A model generated the notes under the pieces. It was not told the DNA's origin and made no database searches. It saw only the letters and a list, made by a program, of their open reading frames with translations. The translations under genes and the position numbers were made by a program. This document shows positions 23,319 through 34,839 of a stretch of 41,919 bases of DNA, one piece after another (position 1 is the first letter of the stretch; the number at the start of each line of letters is the position of its first letter). Origin of the DNA: Pseudomonadota bacterium. GTDB taxonomy: Bacteria; Pseudomonadota; Gammaproteobacteria; Steroidobacterales; Steroidobacteraceae. Location of the stretch: NCBI GenBank assembly GCA_025356815.1, contig JANXQL010000138.1:1-41919 (forward strand), written 5' to 3'.

Positions 23319-25276
23319 TACCTGAACTTGGCACACTCGCACTCGTCATCGCGCTGCTGCTGGCGTCCGCGCAGGCGTTCTTCGGCCTCGTCGGCGCCCA
23401 CCGCAACAAGCTCAGCTGGATGCAGGCGGTCACGCCTGCGGTCGCCGGCGTCTGGGTGTTCGTCAGCTTCGCCTTCGGCATCCTGACGTACTCGTTCATC
23501 GTCCACGACTACTCGGTCGGCTACGTCGCCACCAACTCCAACAACGAGCTGCCGCTGATGTACCGGGTCGCTGCGGTGTGGGGGGCGCATGAGGGCTCGC
23601 TGCTGCTGTGGATCGAGATCCTGGCCACCTGGGCGCTCCTGGTGGCGGCGTTCTCGAAGAGCCTGCCGATCGCCTTCCGCGCCCGCGTGCTCGGCATCCT
23701 AGGCATGGTCGGCGTCGGCTTCGGCAGCTTCACGCTGCTGACCTCGAGCCCGTTCACGCGTCTTCTGCCGGCCGCGGCGGAGGGTGCGGATCTCAATCCG
23801 ATCCTGCAGGACCCCGCGCTTGCGATCCACCCGCCGATGCTCTACATGGGCTACGTCGGCACCTCGGTCGCCTTCGCCTTCGCGGTCGCCGCGATGCTCT
23901 CCGGCCGCATCGATCCGGCCTGGTCGCGCTGGACGCGGCCGTGGACCGTCGCGGCGTGGATGTGCCTGACCGTCGGTATCGCGCTCGGCAGCTGGTGGGC
24001 CTACTACGAGCTCGGCTGGGGCGGCTGGTGGTTCTGGGACCCGGTCGAGAACGCCTCGTTCATGCCGTGGCTTGCCTCGACGGCGCTGATCCACTCGCTG
24101 GCGGTGACCGAGAAGCGCGGCCTGTTCAAGAACTGGACGCTGCTGCTGGCGATCTTCGCCTTCAGCCTGAGTCTGCTGGGCACGTTCCTGGTGCGCTCGG
24201 GCGTGCTGGTATCGGTGCACGCATTTGCCTCCGACCCGTCGCGCGGCATGTTCATCCTCGGGCTGCTGCTGTTCTTCATCGTCGGCTCGCTGACGCTGTA
24301 CGCGATCCGCGCGCCGTCCTTGAAGTCCGACGGCGGCTTCGAGCTCATCTCGCGCGAGTCGTTCCTGCTGCTCAACAACGCGCTCTTGGTCGCCGCGGCC
24401 TGCCTGATCCTGGTCGGCACGCTGTGGCCACTGGTGATGGACGCGTTCAACCTCGGCAAGATCTCGGTGGGACCGCCGTACTTCAACATGGTGTTCCTGG
24501 TGCCGACGCTGCCGCTCTTGGCGCTGGTCGGCATCGGCATGCATGCGGGCTGGCGACGCTCGGCGCTGGGTGGCAAGCGCCGCACGCTCGCGCTGATCGC
24601 GGGCGGGGCGCTCTTGGTGTCGATGGTGGTGACGCTCGTCTTCTACGGCGGCTTCGGCCTGCCGCTGACGGTAGTCGGCTTCACCGGTGCCCTGTTCGTG
24701 ATGGGTTCGGCGCTGATCGACCCGATCTCGCGCTGGCGCAACAAGCAGGGGATCAGCCGTGCCGCGCTCGGCATGGCGGTCGCGCACTTCGGCGTCGGCG
24801 TGTTCGTGATCGGCATCAGCGGCGTCGCGTCCTACAAGATCGAGAAGGACGTCAGCATGGGCCCCGGCGACTCCGCCGAGATCGCCGGCTACCGCTTCAA
24901 CTTCATCGGGACCGAGAACGTCCGCGGCCCCAACTACGACGCCCTCGAGGCGCGCGTCAAGATCACCCGCGCCGGCACGCCGGTCGCGGACCTCACGACG
25001 CAGAAGCGCAAGTTCAAGATTCAGGCCATGCCGATGGCGCATGCCGGCATTGCGGTGGCCTGGAACCGCGACCTGTTCGTCGCGCTCGGCGACGAGCTCG
25101 GGGCGGGCAAGTGGAGCATGCGACTGCAGTACAAGCCGCTGGTTCGCTACATCTGGATCGGTGCGGTGATCGTCGCGCTCGGCGGCCTGATCGCCACGCT
25201 GGACAGACGCTATCGCGTACCGCGTACCGCCGACGCGCTCCTGCCGGCGGATGCCGCCACCGACAAGGTGTCCTGA
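23315..25276 (+). CDS. ccmF: Haem lyase subunit CcmF
   Basis: Large inner-membrane protein (653 residues, many spans) that ligates haem to the CxxCH motifs of apocytochromes with CcmH and CcmI. The haem-handling signature [19 protein letters not shown] is near residue 235-253, and conserved His residues flank it ([29 protein letters not shown]). The start is GTG 23315 overlapping the ccmE stop. Length and motifs match typical proteobacterial CcmF, so the protein looks intact. Confidence 0.97.
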   Translation: MIPELGTLALVIALLLASAQAFFGLVGAHRNKLSWMQAVTPAVAGVWVFVSFAFGILTYSFIVHDYSVGYVATNSNNELPLMYRVAAVWGAHEGSLLLWIEILATWALLVAAFSKSLPIAFRARVLGILGMVGVGFGSFTLLTSSPFTRLLPAAAEGADLNPILQDPALAIHPPMLYMGYVGTSVAFAFAVAAMLSGRIDPAWSRWTRPWTVAAWMCLTVGIALGSWWAYYELGWGGWWFWDPVENASFMPWLASTALIHSLAVTEKRGLFKNWTLLLAIFAFSLSLLGTFLVRSGVLVSVHAFASDPSRGMFILGLLLFFIVGSLTLYAIRAPSLKSDGGFELISRESFLLLNNALLVAAACLILVGTLWPLVMDAFNLGKISVGPPYFNMVFLVPTLPLLALVGIGMHAGWRRSALGGKRRTLALIAGGALLVSMVVTLVFYGGFGLPLTVVGFTGALFVMGSALIDPISRWRNKQGISRAALGMAVAHFGVGVFVIGISGVASYKIEKDVSMGPGDSAEIAGYRFNFIGTENVRGPNYDALEARVKITRAGTPVADLTTQKRKFKIQAMPMAHAGIAVAWNRDLFVALGDELGAGKWSMRLQYKPLVRYIWIGAVIVALGGLIATLDRRYRVPRTADALLPADAATDKVS

Positions 25277-25279
25277 ACC

Positions 25280-25825
25280 ATGTGGCGTTACTTGGGCCCT
25301 GCGGCCGCGTTCCTGGTCCTCGGGGCGCTGTTCGCGTTCGCGCTCGTGCGCATCCAAAACGGCACGCTCGACGTGCGCGAGATCAAGTCGCCGCTGATCG
25401 GCAAGGCGGCGCCGCTGTTCACGCTGCCGCTGGTGACCGATCCGAAGCAGAGCTTCGACACGCGCACGATGGCCGGCAAGGCCTACATCGTCAACGTCTG
25501 GGGCACGTGGTGCCCGGCGTGCCGCGAAGAGCATGATTCGCTGCTGCAGCTGGCCCGCACCACCGGCGTGCCGTTCATCGGCATCGACTGGAAGGACGAC
25601 GGCGCGATGGCGCAGCAGTACCTGGCGCAGCTGGGCAACCCGTACCAGCAGGTCGTCGCCGACGCCGACGGACGGATCGCGATCGATTGGGGCGTGTACG
25701 GCGCGCCGGAGACGTTCCTGGTCTCGTCCGCCGGCATCGTGCTCGCCAAGCACGCCGGCGCCCTGACCGAGGCCGTCTGGGCCGAAAAGTTCGCCCCGCT
25801 GTTGGGCACCGGAGCTCGCCAATGA
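25280..25825 (+). CDS. ccmG: Thiol:disulfide oxidoreductase CcmG (DsbE)
   Basis: Periplasmic thioredoxin-like protein that keeps apocytochrome cysteines reduced for haem attachment. The 181 residues have an N-terminal membrane anchor (about 5-24), the active site WGTWCPAC (C78, C81), the central FIGIDWKD insert and the cis-proline loop GVYGAPETFLV. It starts three bases after ccmF and its stop overlaps the ccmH start (ATGA). Confidence 0.96.
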   Translation: MWRYLGPAAAFLVLGALFAFALVRIQNGTLDVREIKSPLIGKAAPLFTLPLVTDPKQSFDTRTMAGKAYIVNVWGTWCPACREEHDSLLQLARTTGVPFIGIDWKDDGAMAQQYLAQLGNPYQQVVADADGRIAIDWGVYGAPETFLVSSAGIVLAKHAGALTEAVWAEKFAPLLGTGARQ

Positions 25826-26253
25826 TCGCCCCTCGCCGCTGGATCGTGCTGCTCGCCGCGTTGCTGCTGAGCGCTGCCGCAGGCGCAATCGATACGGAGG
25901 CTGCGTTTGCCGATGCGGCGCGCCAGGCGCGCTACGAGCACCTGACCAACGAGCTGCGCTGCCTTGTCTGCCAGAACCAGACGATCGCCGACTCGAACGC
26001 CGGGCTTGCAGGCGACCTGCGCCGCGAGGTGAAGGAGATGATCGCCGCCGGCAAGAGCGATAACGACATCAAGCACTTCCTCACCGCCCGTTACGGCGAC
26101 TTCGTGCTGTACGACCCGCCGCTGACGCCGCGCACGCTGCTGCTGTGGGCGGCACCGGCGCTCCTGGTGCTGATCACGGTCGGGGCGGCGGCACGAGTGA
26201 TTTTGCGCCGTTCCAAGGCGCCGATCGATGCGGATCCGGAGGAGACGGTTTGA
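25822..26253 (+). CDS. ccmH: Cytochrome c maturation thiol protein CcmH
   Basis: 143 residues: a signal peptide, a three-helix periplasmic domain with the redox motif LRCLVCQNQTI (C47, C50), the usual GDFVLYDPP segment and one C-terminal transmembrane helix (about 105-125). This is the short CcmH form with CcmI encoded separately, unlike the fused E. coli protein. It works with CcmG on apocytochrome reduction. Start ATG 25822; its stop overlaps the ccmI TTG. Confidence 0.95.
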   Translation: MIAPRRWIVLLAALLLSAAAGAIDTEAAFADAARQARYEHLTNELRCLVCQNQTIADSNAGLAGDLRREVKEMIAAGKSDNDIKHFLTARYGDFVLYDPPLTPRTLLLWAAPALLVLITVGAAARVILRRSKAPIDADPEETV

Positions 26254-27374
26254 CTACGTTCATTATCATCGGCGCAATCATGGTGTCGATCGCGCTCGGC
26301 CTGCTGTTGCGACCGCTGTTCCGCGCCCGCGCCGAGGACGGCCGCAGCGCGCTCGTGGTGATCGCGGCGTTGGCGATCCTGCTGCCGCTGGGGGCGGCCG
26401 GGATCTACCACAAGGTCAGCAACTGGAGCTGGGACCCGGTCGCGCTGCAGCAGGCCGGCAACGGCGCGCACTCGATCCAGGAGATGATCGACAAGCTGCA
26501 GGAGCGGCTGAAGGCGAAGCCGGACGACGTCGATGGCTGGCTGATGCTCGGCCGTACCGAGTTCGTGCGCAACGACTACAAGAGCTCGGCCGAGGCGTTC
26601 GGCCAGGCCTACAAGGTGTCGCAGGGCAAGAACATCGAGGCGGTCGTCGGCTATGGCGAGGCACTGGCGGTGTCGGACCAGACGGCGCTGCGCGGCAAGG
26701 CCGCGGAGCTTTTCGAGGAAGTGCTGAAGATGGACGCGGCCAACCCCAAGGGCCTGTGGTACGGCGGCATGGCCGCCGCGATCAACGGCAAGCTCGACCT
26801 GGCGCGCGAGCGCTGGCTGAAGCTGCTCGGCCAGCAGCTGCCGGCCGACATCAAGTCGATGCTCGTGCAGCGGATCAAGGAAGTGGACGTGGAACTGGGC
26901 CGCAAGGACGACCCGGAGCTTGCGCACCTCGCCGCCGCGATCCCGCCACCGGCGCCGGCGATGGGGGCGATGGCAGCGTCGAGCACGGCCAGTGCGGCCG
27001 CCGGCGGCGACGCCAGCGCCGTGGGCGGCCCAGGCACGGTCACCGTGCGCGTCAAGATCGCGCCGGCGCTGGCAGGCAAGGTCCCACCGGGCGCACCGCT
27101 GTTCGTGCTCGCGCGCGATCCGACGCAGCCGGGCCCGCCGTTCGCCGCCAAGCGCTTCGCGGGGGCCTCGCTGCCGCTGAATGTCGTGCTCACCGAGCAG
27201 GACGCGATGATGCCGGCACGCACGATCAAGACCGCCAAGCAGCTGACCATCGTCGCCCGCTTCTCGTCCTCCGGCATGCCGCAGCAGTCGAGCGGCGATC
27301 TGTACGGCGAGGTCGCCTACGACCTCGCCAGCGGCAAGCCGGTCGAGCTTGTGATCGACAAGCAAGCGCCCTGA
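26250..27374 (+). CDS. ccmI: Apocytochrome c chaperone CcmI
   Basis: 374 residues: two N-terminal membrane helices (about 1-22 and 34-50), a cytoplasmic loop between them, TPR-like helical repeats (about 75-215) that hold apocytochrome c, a low-complexity Ala/Gly linker (about 227-262) and a C-terminal Ig-like domain (about 263-374; VTVRVKIAPALAGKVPP start). The unusual TTG start is supported by the strong GGAGGAGACGG just upstream and the TTGA overlap with the ccmH stop. It completes the System I set in the window. Confidence 0.92.
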   Translation: MTTFIIIGAIMVSIALGLLLRPLFRARAEDGRSALVVIAALAILLPLGAAGIYHKVSNWSWDPVALQQAGNGAHSIQEMIDKLQERLKAKPDDVDGWLMLGRTEFVRNDYKSSAEAFGQAYKVSQGKNIEAVVGYGEALAVSDQTALRGKAAELFEEVLKMDAANPKGLWYGGMAAAINGKLDLARERWLKLLGQQLPADIKSMLVQRIKEVDVELGRKDDPELAHLAAAIPPPAPAMGAMAASSTASAAAGGDASAVGGPGTVTVRVKIAPALAGKVPPGAPLFVLARDPTQPGPPFAAKRFAGASLPLNVVLTEQDAMMPARTIKTAKQLTIVARFSSSGMPQQSSGDLYGEVAYDLASGKPVELVIDKQAP

Positions 27375-27384
27375 GGTGACGCCC

Positions 27385-28614
27385 GTGGCAGGCGAACGAC
27401 GTCGGCTGCTGCTGTCGTTCGCCTACTTCGCGCTGCTGCTGGCCAGCTACTACCTGATCCGGCCGGTGCGCGACGCGCTCGCGGCAGGCGCGGGCGCCGG
27501 GACAATCAAGTACCTCGCCAGTGCCGTGTTCCTCGCGATGTGCCTGCTGGTACCGCTGTTCGGCTGGCTGGTCAGCCGCGTACGACGCGTCTGGCTGCTG
27601 CCCGGGATCTACGGTTTCTTCGCGCTCAACCTCGTCCTGTTCGCGCTCGCCTTCGCGCTCGTACCGTCGGCCGCGTGGCTCGGGCCTGCGTTCTACGTCT
27701 GGACGACCGTCTTCAACCTGTTCGTCGTCTCCGTCTTCTGGAGCTTCATGGCCGATTTGTGGCGGGAGGCAGAGGGACGGCGGCTATTCGGGGTCATCGC
27801 CGCCGGCGGTAGTCTCGGTGGGCTGGCGGGGCCGCTGCTGGCGCGCCTGCTGGTCGGCAGCCTCGGCCACGCGGGGCTTGCGCTGCTCGCCGCCGCGCTG
27901 CTGTGCGGGGCGCTCGGCATGGTCCTGCTGCTGCTCAGGGACGCGGCTGGCCGCGCGTCGACACCCGCGCGGCTGTCATTTGCGGAGCCGGTCGGGGGTG
28001 AGATTCTGGCTGGCCTCACCGGGCTTGTGCGCTCGCCGTACCTGCTGGGGATTGCGGCGCTGGTCGCGCTGGGCTCGGTACTGGGCATGTTCGTCTACAT
28101 CGAGCTTGCCCGCGCGGCTGCGGCGGCCTTTGCCTCCGGTGAGGCGCGCACGGCGTTCTACGCGCAGCGCGACCTGTGGGTGAACGGCATCGCCTGCGTG
28201 CTGCAGCTGGCTGCGGTCGGCCCGCTGGCGCGTCGGGTCGGGGTCCGGCCGGTGCTGACCGGCAGCGCGGCACTGACGGTCTGCGCGTTCGCGGCCCTTA
28301 CGCTTGCGCCGCTGGCCGGGACGCTGGTCGCGATCAACGTGCTGCTGCGGGTGGTCGAGTTCGGCCTGGGCAAGCCGGCCCGCGACATGCTCTATACGGT
28401 GGTGGACACCGAGACCCAGTACAAGACCAAGAACCTGATCGACACGGTCGTCTACCGTGCGATGGATGCCGCCTCCGGCTGGCTGCACGCAGGCCTGACC
28501 GCCCTCGGGCTGTCGCTGGCCGGGGTCGCCTCGGCCGGCACCGCGCTGGCACTCGTGCTGGTGGGCGTCGCCTGGGCGGTGGGCAGCGGCTACCGCCGCC
28601 GCGGCGGCGTCTGA
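27385..28614 (+). CDS. MFS-like transporter (nucleotide-exchanger-like), end of the ccm transcript
   Basis: About 409 residues with roughly eleven hydrophobic spans. Segments such as SYYLIRPVRDAL, FVVSVFWSFMADLW, RRLFGVIAAGGSLGGLAGP and GLGKPARDMLYTVV are characteristic of a proteobacterial MFS branch distantly related to plastid/parasite ATP:ADP translocases. The substrate is unknown. I prefer GTG 27385 because GAGGTGA (27373-27379) lies five bases upstream; GTG 27376 would overlap that site. It begins ten bases after ccmI, so it is probably co-transcribed, which hints at a link with haem or cytochrome supply but does not prove one. Confidence 0.8.
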   Translation: MAGERRRLLLSFAYFALLLASYYLIRPVRDALAAGAGAGTIKYLASAVFLAMCLLVPLFGWLVSRVRRVWLLPGIYGFFALNLVLFALAFALVPSAAWLGPAFYVWTTVFNLFVVSVFWSFMADLWREAEGRRLFGVIAAGGSLGGLAGPLLARLLVGSLGHAGLALLAAALLCGALGMVLLLLRDAAGRASTPARLSFAEPVGGEILAGLTGLVRSPYLLGIAALVALGSVLGMFVYIELARAAAAAFASGEARTAFYAQRDLWVNGIACVLQLAAVGPLARRVGVRPVLTGSAALTVCAFAALTLAPLAGTLVAINVLLRVVEFGLGKPARDMLYTVVDTETQYKTKNLIDTVVYRAMDAASGWLHAGLTALGLSLAGVASAGTALALVLVGVAWAVGSGYRRRGGV

Positions 28615-28631
28615 CGGTGCCTTCGAGCTTC

Positions 28632-28648
28632 GTTTATTTCACATAAAC
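28632..28648. promoter_or_regulatory. AT-rich inverted repeat before the S46 peptidase gene
   Basis: GTTTAT-TTCAC-ATAAAC is a perfect 6-bp dyad in a locally AT-rich 60-base stretch between the transporter and the peptidase gene. It could be an operator or a weak transcription end. No clear promoter boxes are next to it. Confidence 0.3.
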
Positions 28649-28759
28649 AAGTGGTTACTGCGACAAATTCCACAGATTTCGCAGCGTCGACCCGCGCACG
28701 ATGCGCTCTCACGCGGGCGCCTGCAGAGGGTGGCCTGAGCCTTTAACGCAGGAGTGCGG

Positions 28760-30850
28760 ATGCGCGGGTTGCGAGCTTTCGGCGTGATGCTGTGGGCGGC
28801 GCTGCTGTGCCCGGCGCAGGCGCGCGCGGATGAGGGCATGTGGACCTACGACCACTTTCCGGTGGCCTCGGTTCGTGAGCGATACGGCGTGGACCTCCAG
28901 CCGGGCTGGCTCGATCACCTGCAGCACGCATCGGTGCGCCTCAGCAGCGGTTGCTCGGGCGGCCTGGTCTCGACGGCGGGCCTCGTCGTCACCAACCAGC
29001 ACTGCGTCATCGGCTGCGTGCAGGGCGCCTCGAACGCTACGCACGACTACGTCGCCGACGGCTTCCTGACCCGCCGCCGGGAGGAGGAGCGCGCCTGCCC
29101 GGGACTGGAAGCGCAGATCCTCGAGGCAATCAGCGATGTGACCGCCGAGGTTGACCGCGCGGCACGCTCGGCCGACAGCGCGGATCTGCCGCGCGCGCGC
29201 CTCGCCGCCGCCGCCGCGCTCGAGGAGCGCGCCTGCCAGGGGCGCACCGACGCATTGTGCGAGGTGGTGGCCTTTTATGGCGGCGGCCAGTTCAAGTTGT
29301 ACCGCTACCGGATCTACGGCGACGTGCGGCTCGTGTTCTCGCCCGAGTTCGGCGTCTCGTTCTTCGGCGGCGACCTCGACAACTACAACTTCCCGCGCTA
29401 CTGCCTCGACAGCGCGTTCCTGCGCCTGTACGTCGACGGCCGGCCGGCCGTGACGCCGGGCTACCTGCGCTGGCGCGGCACGGCGCCGCGTGCGCGCGAG
29501 CCGATCTTCGTCTCCGGCCACCCGGGCAGCACCAGCCGGCTGCTGACCAACGCCGAACTCGAGATGCAGCGCGACCTCTACCTGCCGACCCGCCAGTTCG
29601 TGCGCGCGGAACTGCGCGGGCGGTTGCTGCAGTACGCGGCAGGCGGCACCGAGCAGGCGCGCATCGCGACCGACACGCTGTTCGACGTCGAGAACAAGTT
29701 CAAGTGGTTCTACGGCCGCGGACGGGCGCTCGCCGATCCCACCTTCTACGCGATCAAGCAGCGCGAAGAAACGGCGCTGCGCGACGCGGTCGCCGCGGAT
29801 CCGGCATTGGCCGCCGCCACGGGCGATGCCTGGGGTGAGGTCGCGCGCGCCATCGAGCGCTATCGCGAGATCTTCCTGCGCCATGAGTTCCTCGAGGCAC
29901 GCGCAGGCTCAGTGTCAGATCTGTATAAGGACGCGGTGCTGCTGGTGCGTGCCGCGGCGGAGCGCGAGCGACCCAGCGGCGAGCGCCTCGGCGAATACAG
30001 CGACTCGCGCCTGCCGCTGCTGGAAAAGCAGCTGCTCGACGACCGCAGGTTCTACCCGGACATCGAGCGCATGGGCCTTGAACTATGGCTTGCGAAGGCC
30101 AGCGAATACCTCTCGCCCGACAGCCCCGAGGTGCGCGCACTGCTCGGGCGCGAGGCGCCGGCCGCGTTGGCGGCACGGCTGGTGGCGGGCACGCATCTGG
30201 CGGAGCCCGCGGTGCGCGCCGCGCTGTGGCGCGGCGGCCGGTCCGCCATCGAGGCCTCGGACGACCCGCTGATCCGCCTGGTGCGCGCGACCGACGCTGC
30301 GGCGCGCGGCGTACGGCGCGATTTCGAACAGGGCGTCGAGGGTCCGATCGCCCGGGCCTCGCAGCGCATCGCCCACGCGCGGTTCGCGGTCTACGGCGAG
30401 GCACTCTACCCGGACGCGACTTTCACGCTGCGTCTGACCTTCGGCCAGGTGCTGGGCTGGCGCGAGCAGGGCAGGGACATCCCGCCGTTGACCACCTTCG
30501 CCGGCCTCTACGAGCGCGCGACCGGGGCCGGCGCGTTCGCACTGCCTGCGCGCTGGCGAGCCGCGCAGGGCCGGGTCGATCCCGCCACCCCGCTGGACTT
30601 CGTCGCCACCTTCGACACGGTCAATGGCAACTCGGGGGCCCCCGTGGTCGACGCCGACGGCCGGCTGCTCGGGGTCGCGTTCGACGGCAACCTGCATTCA
30701 CTCGGCGGGGAGTACGGCTACGACGGCCGCACCAACCGCGGCATCGCGGTGAGCAGCGTCGCGATCACCCGCGCGCTGCGCCGGATCTACGGACTCGACG
30801 CACTGGCGCACGAGCTCGACGGCGAGACACCCCGCCCGGGGCGTGACTGA
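28760..30850 (+). CDS. S46-family dipeptidyl-peptidase (DPP7/DPP11 type)
   Basis: Periplasmic serine exopeptidase removing dipeptides from peptide N-termini. The 696 residues begin with a signal peptide (cleaved near ARA-DEG, about 23). The catalytic triad is visible: His81 (VVTNQHCV), Asp217 (PRYCLDSAF) and Ser625 (NGNSGAPV). The FGGDLDNYNFPR block is diagnostic for S46. Gly643 in FDGN lies 18 residues after the serine, where DPP7 has Gly and DPP11 has Arg by my recollection, so preference for hydrophobic rather than acidic penultimate residues is likely. I chose ATG 28760 with GGAG five bases upstream. S46 enzymes are common in Xanthomonadales-like bacteria and Bacteroidetes. Confidence 0.93.
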   Translation: MRGLRAFGVMLWAALLCPAQARADEGMWTYDHFPVASVRERYGVDLQPGWLDHLQHASVRLSSGCSGGLVSTAGLVVTNQHCVIGCVQGASNATHDYVADGFLTRRREEERACPGLEAQILEAISDVTAEVDRAARSADSADLPRARLAAAAALEERACQGRTDALCEVVAFYGGGQFKLYRYRIYGDVRLVFSPEFGVSFFGGDLDNYNFPRYCLDSAFLRLYVDGRPAVTPGYLRWRGTAPRAREPIFVSGHPGSTSRLLTNAELEMQRDLYLPTRQFVRAELRGRLLQYAAGGTEQARIATDTLFDVENKFKWFYGRGRALADPTFYAIKQREETALRDAVAADPALAAATGDAWGEVARAIERYREIFLRHEFLEARAGSVSDLYKDAVLLVRAAAERERPSGERLGEYSDSRLPLLEKQLLDDRRFYPDIERMGLELWLAKASEYLSPDSPEVRALLGREAPAALAARLVAGTHLAEPAVRAALWRGGRSAIEASDDPLIRLVRATDAAARGVRRDFEQGVEGPIARASQRIAHARFAVYGEALYPDATFTLRLTFGQVLGWREQGRDIPPLTTFAGLYERATGAGAFALPARWRAAQGRVDPATPLDFVATFDTVNGNSGAPVVDADGRLLGVAFDGNLHSLGGEYGYDGRTNRGIAVSSVAITRALRRIYGLDALAHELDGETPRPGRD

Positions 30851-30892
30851 GCCGCCGGCAGCGAGCCGCTGCCTGACGCCACGCGGCGGCGC

Positions 30893-31813
30893 TCAGCTTT
30901 TGAAGTGCGCGGCGAGAAACGCCTCGCCGCGTTCGAGGACGAAGCAGCGGAATGCCTCGGCAGCGGGTGAGAGTGTCTTGGCAAGGTTGTTGACCACGTG
31001 CCAGCGGCGCATGACGGGCAGCCCCTCGACATTCGGTGTCGCGATCAACTCGTGCTCGAGTTCCAGGCCGACCGTGTGCAGTGACAGCAGCGCGACGCCC
31101 ATGCCGCACATCACCGCCTGCTTGATCGCCTCGTTGCTGGACATCTGCATCGCGACGCGTGCGGTGAGGTGGTGCGCGTGCAGGAATTCGTCCAGCGCCG
31201 CGCGCGTCCCGGAACCGGGCTCGCGCACGATGAAGCCTTCATCGCTCAACAGCCGTGCCGGCACCTCCTCCATGCGCGTGAACGGATGGTCCACGGCGGT
31301 GACCAGCACGTGCGGGTGCAGCGCGTACGGCTCGGCGCGGGTCGGCCAGCCCTTCGGCGGGCGGCCCATGACCGCTAGCTCCACCTCGCCCTGCTGCATG
31401 AGGCTGACGATCTGCTCGCGGTTCTCGCAGACCTGCAGTCGGATCTCGATGCCGGGGTGCTCCGTGCGGAACTGCGCCAGCAGGCGCGGCAGGAAGTACT
31501 TGGCGGTGCTGACCATGCCGACATCCAGCGGGCCGGTCCGTAGGCCCCGGAAGCGGGCCACCAGGTCCTCGGCGTCCCGCATCGAGGAGAGCACGCGGCG
31601 CGTGTGCGCGAGCAGGTACTCGCCGACCATCGTCAGCGACACCTTGCGGCTGGAGCGGTCGAACACAGGCAGTCCAACTTCTGCCTCCAACTCCTTGATT
31701 TGCATGGAGACGGCAGGGGGTGTCAGGTTCAGTTCCGCCGCTGCACGGGCGAAGCTGAGGTGCCTTGCGACGGAGGCGAAGACCCGCAGCTGGCGTAGCG
31801 TGACGTTCTTCAT
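30893..31813 (-). CDS. cbbR: LysR-type regulator CbbR
   Basis: Activator of Calvin-cycle genes, usually sensing NADPH or phosphorylated metabolites. The 306 residues contain an N-terminal winged helix-turn-helix (LRQLRVFASVARHLSFARAAAELNLTPPAVS, about 5-38) and a periplasmic-binding-like effector domain (about 92-300). It is transcribed away from cbbL with a 97-base shared control region, the standard CbbR position, and its sequence (IREPGSGTRAALDEF, GMGVALLSLHTVGLELE) is CbbR-like. The final stop is 42 bases from the convergent peptidase gene. Confidence 0.95.
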   Translation of the reverse strand: MKNVTLRQLRVFASVARHLSFARAAAELNLTPPAVSMQIKELEAEVGLPVFDRSSRKVSLTMVGEYLLAHTRRVLSSMRDAEDLVARFRGLRTGPLDVGMVSTAKYFLPRLLAQFRTEHPGIEIRLQVCENREQIVSLMQQGEVELAVMGRPPKGWPTRAEPYALHPHVLVTAVDHPFTRMEEVPARLLSDEGFIVREPGSGTRAALDEFLHAHHLTARVAMQMSSNEAIKQAVMCGMGVALLSLHTVGLELEHELIATPNVEGLPVMRRWHVVNNLAKTLSPAAEAFRCFVLERGEAFLAAHFKS

Positions 31814-33389
<1,576 letters not shown>

Positions 33390-33410
33390 AGCAGCGGGAG
33401 ACACGACACC

Positions 33411-33851
33411 ATGATGACCAACCCCACCGGTCGCGTGACGCAGGGCCAGTTCAGCTTCCTGCCCGACCTGACCGATGCCGAAATCGTGTTGCAGGTCGAG
33501 TACGGCCTGTCGAAGGGCTACGCCTGGAGCGTCGAGTACACCGACGACGCGCATCCGCGCAACACGTACTGGGAAATGTATGGAATGCCGATGTTCGACC
33601 TGAAGGACGCGGCAGGCGTCATGACCGAGCTCGCCGCATGCCGGGCCACCTTCCCGGAGCACTACATCCGTCTGATGGCCTTCGACTCGACCCGCGGCAT
33701 CGAGAGCGTCGCGATGAGCTTCATCGTCAACCGGCCGAGCAAGGAGCCGGGCTTTGGCCTGGTGCGCATGGAAGGCCGCAACCGCGAGATCCGCTACACC
33801 GTCCACAGCTACGCGACCGACCGGCCCGAGAACGAGCGCGGCGGGCAGTAG
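33411..33851 (+). CDS. cbbS: RubisCO small subunit, form IC
   Basis: 146 residues with the red-type features: an N-terminal [16 protein letters not shown], the [17 protein letters not shown] segment, and a long C-terminal extension ([28 protein letters not shown]) that forms the extra beta-hairpin barrel of red RubisCO. It caps the L8S8 complex. It begins 21 bases after cbbL with GGGAG upstream; ATG 33411 and 33414 are both possible starts. Confidence 0.97.
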   Translation: MMTNPTGRVTQGQFSFLPDLTDAEIVLQVEYGLSKGYAWSVEYTDDAHPRNTYWEMYGMPMFDLKDAAGVMTELAACRATFPEHYIRLMAFDSTRGIESVAMSFIVNRPSKEPGFGLVRMEGRNREIRYTVHSYATDRPENERGGQ

Positions 33852-33856
33852 CGAGC

Positions 33857-34828
33857 ATGGCCGGCCCGCTGTACTCGATACCCGGAACGACGCCTTCGGC
33901 AGCGTCGGCGGATCCGCCGCCGGCGCAGCCGCCGGTGGCGGACGGCGCACGCACGGTCGCGGCGGTGCTGGCGCAGACCCAGGCCGGCGCGGTCATGGAC
34001 GAGCTTGAGCGAGACCTGGTCGGACTCGCGCCGGTCAAGGCCCGCATCCGCGAGATCGCCGCGCTGCTGGTGATCGACAAGCTGCGCCTGAACCTCGGTC
34101 TGAGCGCCGCGAGCCCCAGCCTGCACATGTCCTTCGTCGGCAACCCGGGCACCGGCAAGACGACGGTCGCGCTGCGCATGGCCACGATCCTGCATCGGCT
34201 CGGCTACATCCGCAAAGGACACCTGGTTGCCGTCACGCGCGACGACCTGGTGGGACAGTACATCGGCCACACCGCGCCCAAGACCAAGGAAGTCCTGAAG
34301 AAGGCGATGGGCGGGGTGCTGTTCATCGACGAGGCCTACTACCTGTACCGTCCGGAAAACGAACGCGACTACGGCCAGGAGGCGATCGAGATCCTGCTGC
34401 AGGTCATGGAGAACCAGCGCGACGACCTGGTCGTGATCCTGGCCGGATACAAGGACCGGATGGAGACGTTCTTCCAGTCCAATCCCGGCATGCGCTCGCG
34501 CATCGCCCACCACGTTGACTTCCCCGACTACCAAGCCGCCGACCTGCTGCAGATCGCCGACAAGATGCTCGCGCAACAGCATTATCATTTCGGGCCGGGC
34601 GCTCGCGCGGCATTCGTCGAGTATCTCGAACGACGGCTGACCCAGCCGCAGTTTGCTAATGCCCGCAGCGTACGTAACGCGCTGGAGCGGGCGCGACTGC
34701 GACAGGCGAGCCGGCTGTTCGGTGATCAGGAGCGCGAGCTCACCGCCGACGACCTGACAACCATCAGCGAAGCCGACATCCGCGCCAGCCGGGTGTTCCA
34801 GGACGCGGCCGCCGCGCCAAAGAAGTAG
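33857..34828 (+). CDS. cbbX: Red-type RubisCO activase CbbX
   Basis: AAA+ ring ATPase that pulls the C-terminus of the red-type large subunit to release inhibitory sugar phosphates. The 323 residues contain Walker [10 protein letters not shown], the pore loop [11 protein letters not shown], Walker [11 protein letters not shown], and [15 protein letters not shown] with the arginine finger. An Ala/Pro-rich N-terminal stretch of about 40 residues makes it slightly longer than usual. ATG 33857 lies five bases after the cbbS stop. Confidence 0.97.
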   Translation: MAGPLYSIPGTTPSAASADPPPAQPPVADGARTVAAVLAQTQAGAVMDELERDLVGLAPVKARIREIAALLVIDKLRLNLGLSAASPSLHMSFVGNPGTGKTTVALRMATILHRLGYIRKGHLVAVTRDDLVGQYIGHTAPKTKEVLKKAMGGVLFIDEAYYLYRPENERDYGQEAIEILLQVMENQRDDLVVILAGYKDRMETFFQSNPGMRSRIAHHVDFPDYQAADLLQIADKMLAQQHYHFGPGARAAFVEYLERRLTQPQFANARSVRNALERARLRQASRLFGDQERELTADDLTTISEADIRASRVFQDAAAAPKK

Positions 34829-34839
34829 GGGAGACGAGC

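Noticed and set aside
23608-25888. Very long open frames in other frames and on the opposite strand of ccmF (for example 642 and 729 codons)
   Set aside because: They are Arg/Gly/Asp-rich, low-complexity products expected from GC-rich codon bias, while the ccmF frame has all family motifs.
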